Assembly: GCA_002633005.1 (NCBI GenBank)
Contig: NMRA01000214.1
Location: 165,316 to 229,315, forward strand
DNA: 64,000 nucleotides
DNA from: Phoronis australis
Taxonomy: Eukaryota; Phoronida; Phoronidae
Direction of reading: 5' to 3'
In this document: piece after piece, positions 60,690 to 64,000 of the stretch
Layout of the letters: each line of letters begins with the position of its first letter
How positions within the stretch are numbered: position 1 is the first letter of the stretch
Notes under the pieces: generated by a model
Told to the model about the DNA's origin: nothing
Databases searched by the model: none
What the model saw: the letters and a program-made list of their open reading frames with translations, nothing else
Position numbers and translations under genes: made by a program

Positions 60690-63600
60690 CATTTTAAAAA
60701 TTCAATCATTACAGGGCCCGGTGTGTAATGCTATTCAAAATCAAACTCGACATTATTTTTCTACTTTTGTGAAAACTCAAGACAAGTTTCTATTGTTCTG
60801 TTTTAGTACATAATGGCTTAGGCCCTCTATCATGTATATAACCTTCGTAGTCATCAAGTACAAACTTGGACTAAGCAGACTAATGACCACTTAGGTTGAC
60901 TCAGCTCGCACAAAAGAACAGAAAATGGCAAGAATAATTTCGAGTTTGATTTTGCCGCTTAAGATTAAATCCTGGCCCCAATTAAGATTCAGTTAGTTCT
61001 CATAATGGTTAGAACAACCTCCAAGAACTCACCGTAACAAAATCAGTCCCACTTACTCAGACACACTGGCTCAGAAGGGTTTGTAGATTTTTGTTTCCTC
61101 TGAAAATTAACAATTTGTAGTTGCTTGAACCTCCATCAGTGGCTCTATGGCCACGGAACTAGTGAGCGATCATGCAAGCCAGAACTCCATAAAAGCTTCC
61201 TTGAAAGCCCAGCCTGGGTCCCTTTCGTGAGAGCTTTGAACAGTTATTTCTTTTAAATAACTTATCACTAAATGTTTATAATATATAATGATAATATTAC
61301 ATAACAGTAGGGAGGTATTACCAGGAAGGGACAGTGCAACTGCTTTGGGACATTGTAATGTGTTTTCAAACGTGATTTCAAAACTAAATTTTCAAGTTGT
61401 CAGCAATCCGAGCATTGTGTTTGAAAACTATTCTTTACCTACAAAATTACACCTCTTCGGTCCCCAAAGATTGTATATTGGTGGCGCCGGGAGGCTTTGA
61501 ACATGACTTGTTTTACCCTTTCAAAACACTCTCCTCTCTGATAACAGTAACTAAAGAGACTATAAACTAAATGTCTATCCTTGTGTGGAAAGCGGCTTTC
61601 TTTCTAAGCATATACCCTATCCTAACTTTTGCCATACAAGTGAGATTCATCATAATAATTCGCCAATAAATGTGTGAGTGTGTGTGGGATGCGATTACTG
61701 GGAAATTAGGGTCGCTGCACGTAGTTATGGCGTGGAATAGTTTCCACCCGGTGTGTAGTGCTTCTATCAATCGTAAAACAGAAATTATTCCACCAAATAC
61801 GATTCAATAAGTGTGACCGGGGCGTTCAAGTTATTTTTGAAGAGTTGAGTTTTGTTGCGTGACTGGTGTGTGGATCCATCACGGGTAGAGGCGACTAGCT
61901 CCAAAAATAACGCCACCGAGATGCTACTTTGATGCAAAAGTAGAATGAGATGAAGACAGACTCTGAGGATTACATGTAGCTACAGTAAATCACTCCGAGA
62001 TCTCGAGGTTTTCAATTGCATTGTCATGAGTCATGCTAACGAAGATTTTAGAGAATGTGACAAACTGAACTTTAAAACCGTAAGAGTCTATCACTGGAAT
62101 GAGCCAAAAACTTACGTTAACACGCTTAATACTCTGAAAATATGGAGGTGGGGCCCCCAGCAAAACAAGCAGTACAGGGTACCCCCGACTCGCACGACTG
62201 ATGCTTTTCTCCAATCGCCTTCTAGAACTCAAGAAAAGATTCCTGACTCAAATCACAGATTTAAGAACATGAAAACTCGAAAAGCACCTAGTTTTTAATA
62301 GGGGGTTTCCGTGTATGAGATCAGATGGCTCAACAACTCAAGGGTTCACGCTTCCTAATTTCAAGCCCGCTCCGATTTGCATGCTTGTGCGCCCGCGAAA
62401 AACCCACTACAATTTCTAATTTGTAAATCATTGTTTTACAAATTATGAACAATCTTGTCAGAAATTGATGGTTCAGTTAACGCCCTATTAAAATTCGGTG
62501 AAATAAGTATCACTTGGTGCGACTTTAGCAAAAACTTCAGTCATAATTTTGTCAAAGTAAAGTAATAGAAGTTTCGATGCATTTTGTCGCAGGTGAATGT
62601 AAACAGTGTCGGCGTAGCACCTGAAAATGGCATGCTGTAGACGATTTTGGTGTGTGCTGGAAGAGGAGGCGAGGCCCCGAACTCCCTGAACTGTGGTGTA
62701 GTTGCTCTATGATACTTGCGTAGAACGTCGATTTGAAAATTCAAAGTTGTACCAATATTTTTTCGCTCGTCTTTTCAAATATTACAGTCAAAACTATGTA
62801 AATCGCTCTCCATAAAAGGTACAATCATCTAGGCTAGATTGTAATCAGATGATCGTATCCGCATGAGCGAAGCCAATTACCCTCACTCATAACTCGATGA
62901 ATAGAGCAGCTACGCGGGATCCTTTGATCGTGAGCTGAACACAACACAGCCAAGATGGATAAATACAGTCTAGTTCAATCTGCCAAACCGCACAGCTTTC
63001 CCTGATCAGTGGGATTTGACGTAATCTCATTTAGTGGGAATGTTTATGGCATGGTGAAGACTGACAGACGAATTTTTCTTTGCCACTGAAACAGAAGAAT
63101 TTTTGCAGTTCATTTGTTCGTAATGACTTTGAATTTCTGTTCATGTCAAAGCATTTTCCCCTTAGTTTCAAATTTCAGAAATCAATCTGTCAACTGCTCG
63201 TACTTCGTCAAGTTTTTCTTCCCCACGGCAAAACACCTCTTCTTATTGGGCATGGTGAGACATAGACCAAGCACATGTGACCTTTGACTTTTGATGTAAA
63301 CAAAACAATGGCCATTTCAAGCTGCAGCCCGTCCAATTTCTTTAAGCGCATGCGCGCATATATATTTTTAGAGGCGGAAAATTTGAAAACTGTCTATGAA
63401 AGGGTTTTCATTTCGTCTGTATTTCAAAAATAGTGAATGTGACGATTTTTTTTAGAAATTCTTGAATAACACGTTAGCATCCCCAAAAACTAGATTCACC
63501 ACGATTTGCTTGAAAGGTACTTTTCACAAGTTTTTGTATTCCATGCCCCTTTAAAACAGCTATCAACAGGCGTTATGTGACAGAAAACAGATTTTGATTT

Positions 63601-64000
63601 TGGGATTGGAGAGAACTGATAGTTCATTATTGCTTGACATTAGTTTGTTATGGTGAGCATGGCCTACAAAACTCCACAAACTGCCAATTTGCAAGACCAA
63701 AATCACTTCTCATCTCATTAAGGAGAGAATACATGATCATTGTTGTTTAATTTTTTATTAAAAATGAAATGTAATACCTTATAGTGATTCCTTCTCGATA
63801 AATTCATTCAAAAACCATAAAATGATGTACTTTTCCTAGCAATAAGTCAGTTGGTGAATAACAGGCTGGTTAAGTACACAGACACAGGTCTGCATTTTGC
63901 CTGCCATATCACTGGTAACAACGGCAGAAGCAGAATCTCCACAAGTAACAGCACTAACCGAGCTAAGCTTCTAATGAGACCACATGCTGCTGAGATACCC
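60690..64000. other. No gene recognised
   Basis: Open frames of 61-90 aa occur on both strands but show no recognisable domain or convincing splice sites; the 62026-62298 and 61990-62232 frames overlap antisense. GCGCATGCGC at 63346-63355 matches the NRF1 core and is the only regulatory-looking motif noted. Confidence 0.4.

Overview
This is a window of an invertebrate animal genome. It is AT-rich and intron-rich, dense in decayed transposons and minisatellites, and interrupted by three assembly gaps plus one lone N. There are no bacterial operons, no CRISPR array and no rRNA. A ubiquitin E2 gene of the UBE2E class, a THAP exon spliced in phase to C2H2 zinc fingers, Penelope-like elements and an HtrL/YibB-family gene fit a marine invertebrate. 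A deuterostome (hemichordate, echinoderm or cephalochordate) is possible, but I cannot name the species.

Layout. (1) 1.6-4.6 kb, + strand: a small five-exon gene of unknown function, with a predicted 148-residue product. (2) 4.6-10.5 kb: no gene recognised, but a TIR-flanked element and interspersed repeats. (3) 10.6-19.2 kb, + strand: an ETS/CRE-like promoter, an exon encoding a complete THAP domain, a 6.8 kb intron invaded by a Penelope-like retroelement, and a terminal exon with an acidic linker and a decaying C2H2 array. The two exons join in phase, giving a predicted 535-aa THAP-C2H2 protein. (4) 22.5-51.6 kb, - strand: the UBE2E-class E2 gene, five exons, 209 aa. Its exons join without a frame break and the catalytic core is intact. 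Its second intron is about 25.5 kb and holds most of the window's repeats: foldback elements, a 119-bp satellite, a LINE-derived fragment just outside it in intron 3, a tandem repeat bearing regularly spaced CTCF-like motifs, and an inverted pair of Penelope/hammerhead-like ends. Genes 3 and 4 are convergent. (5) 54.9-60.7 kb: a terminal exon of an unrecognised gene (- strand), a decayed second copy of it, and between them the main exon of a type II membrane HtrL/YibB-family protein (+ strand). (6) 60.7-64 kb: no gene recognised.

The genes do not form a pathway. They are an E2 enzyme, a putative DNA-binding factor, a probable secretory-pathway protein and two unknowns. The points most worth a second look are the THAP-C2H2 architecture, the C-terminal extension of the E2, the CTCF-like motif array within the E2 intron, and the repeated pattern of minisatellites arranged as inverted pairs. 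All splice structures were inferred by eye from splice-site consensus, phase and family resemblance, with no transcript or database support.
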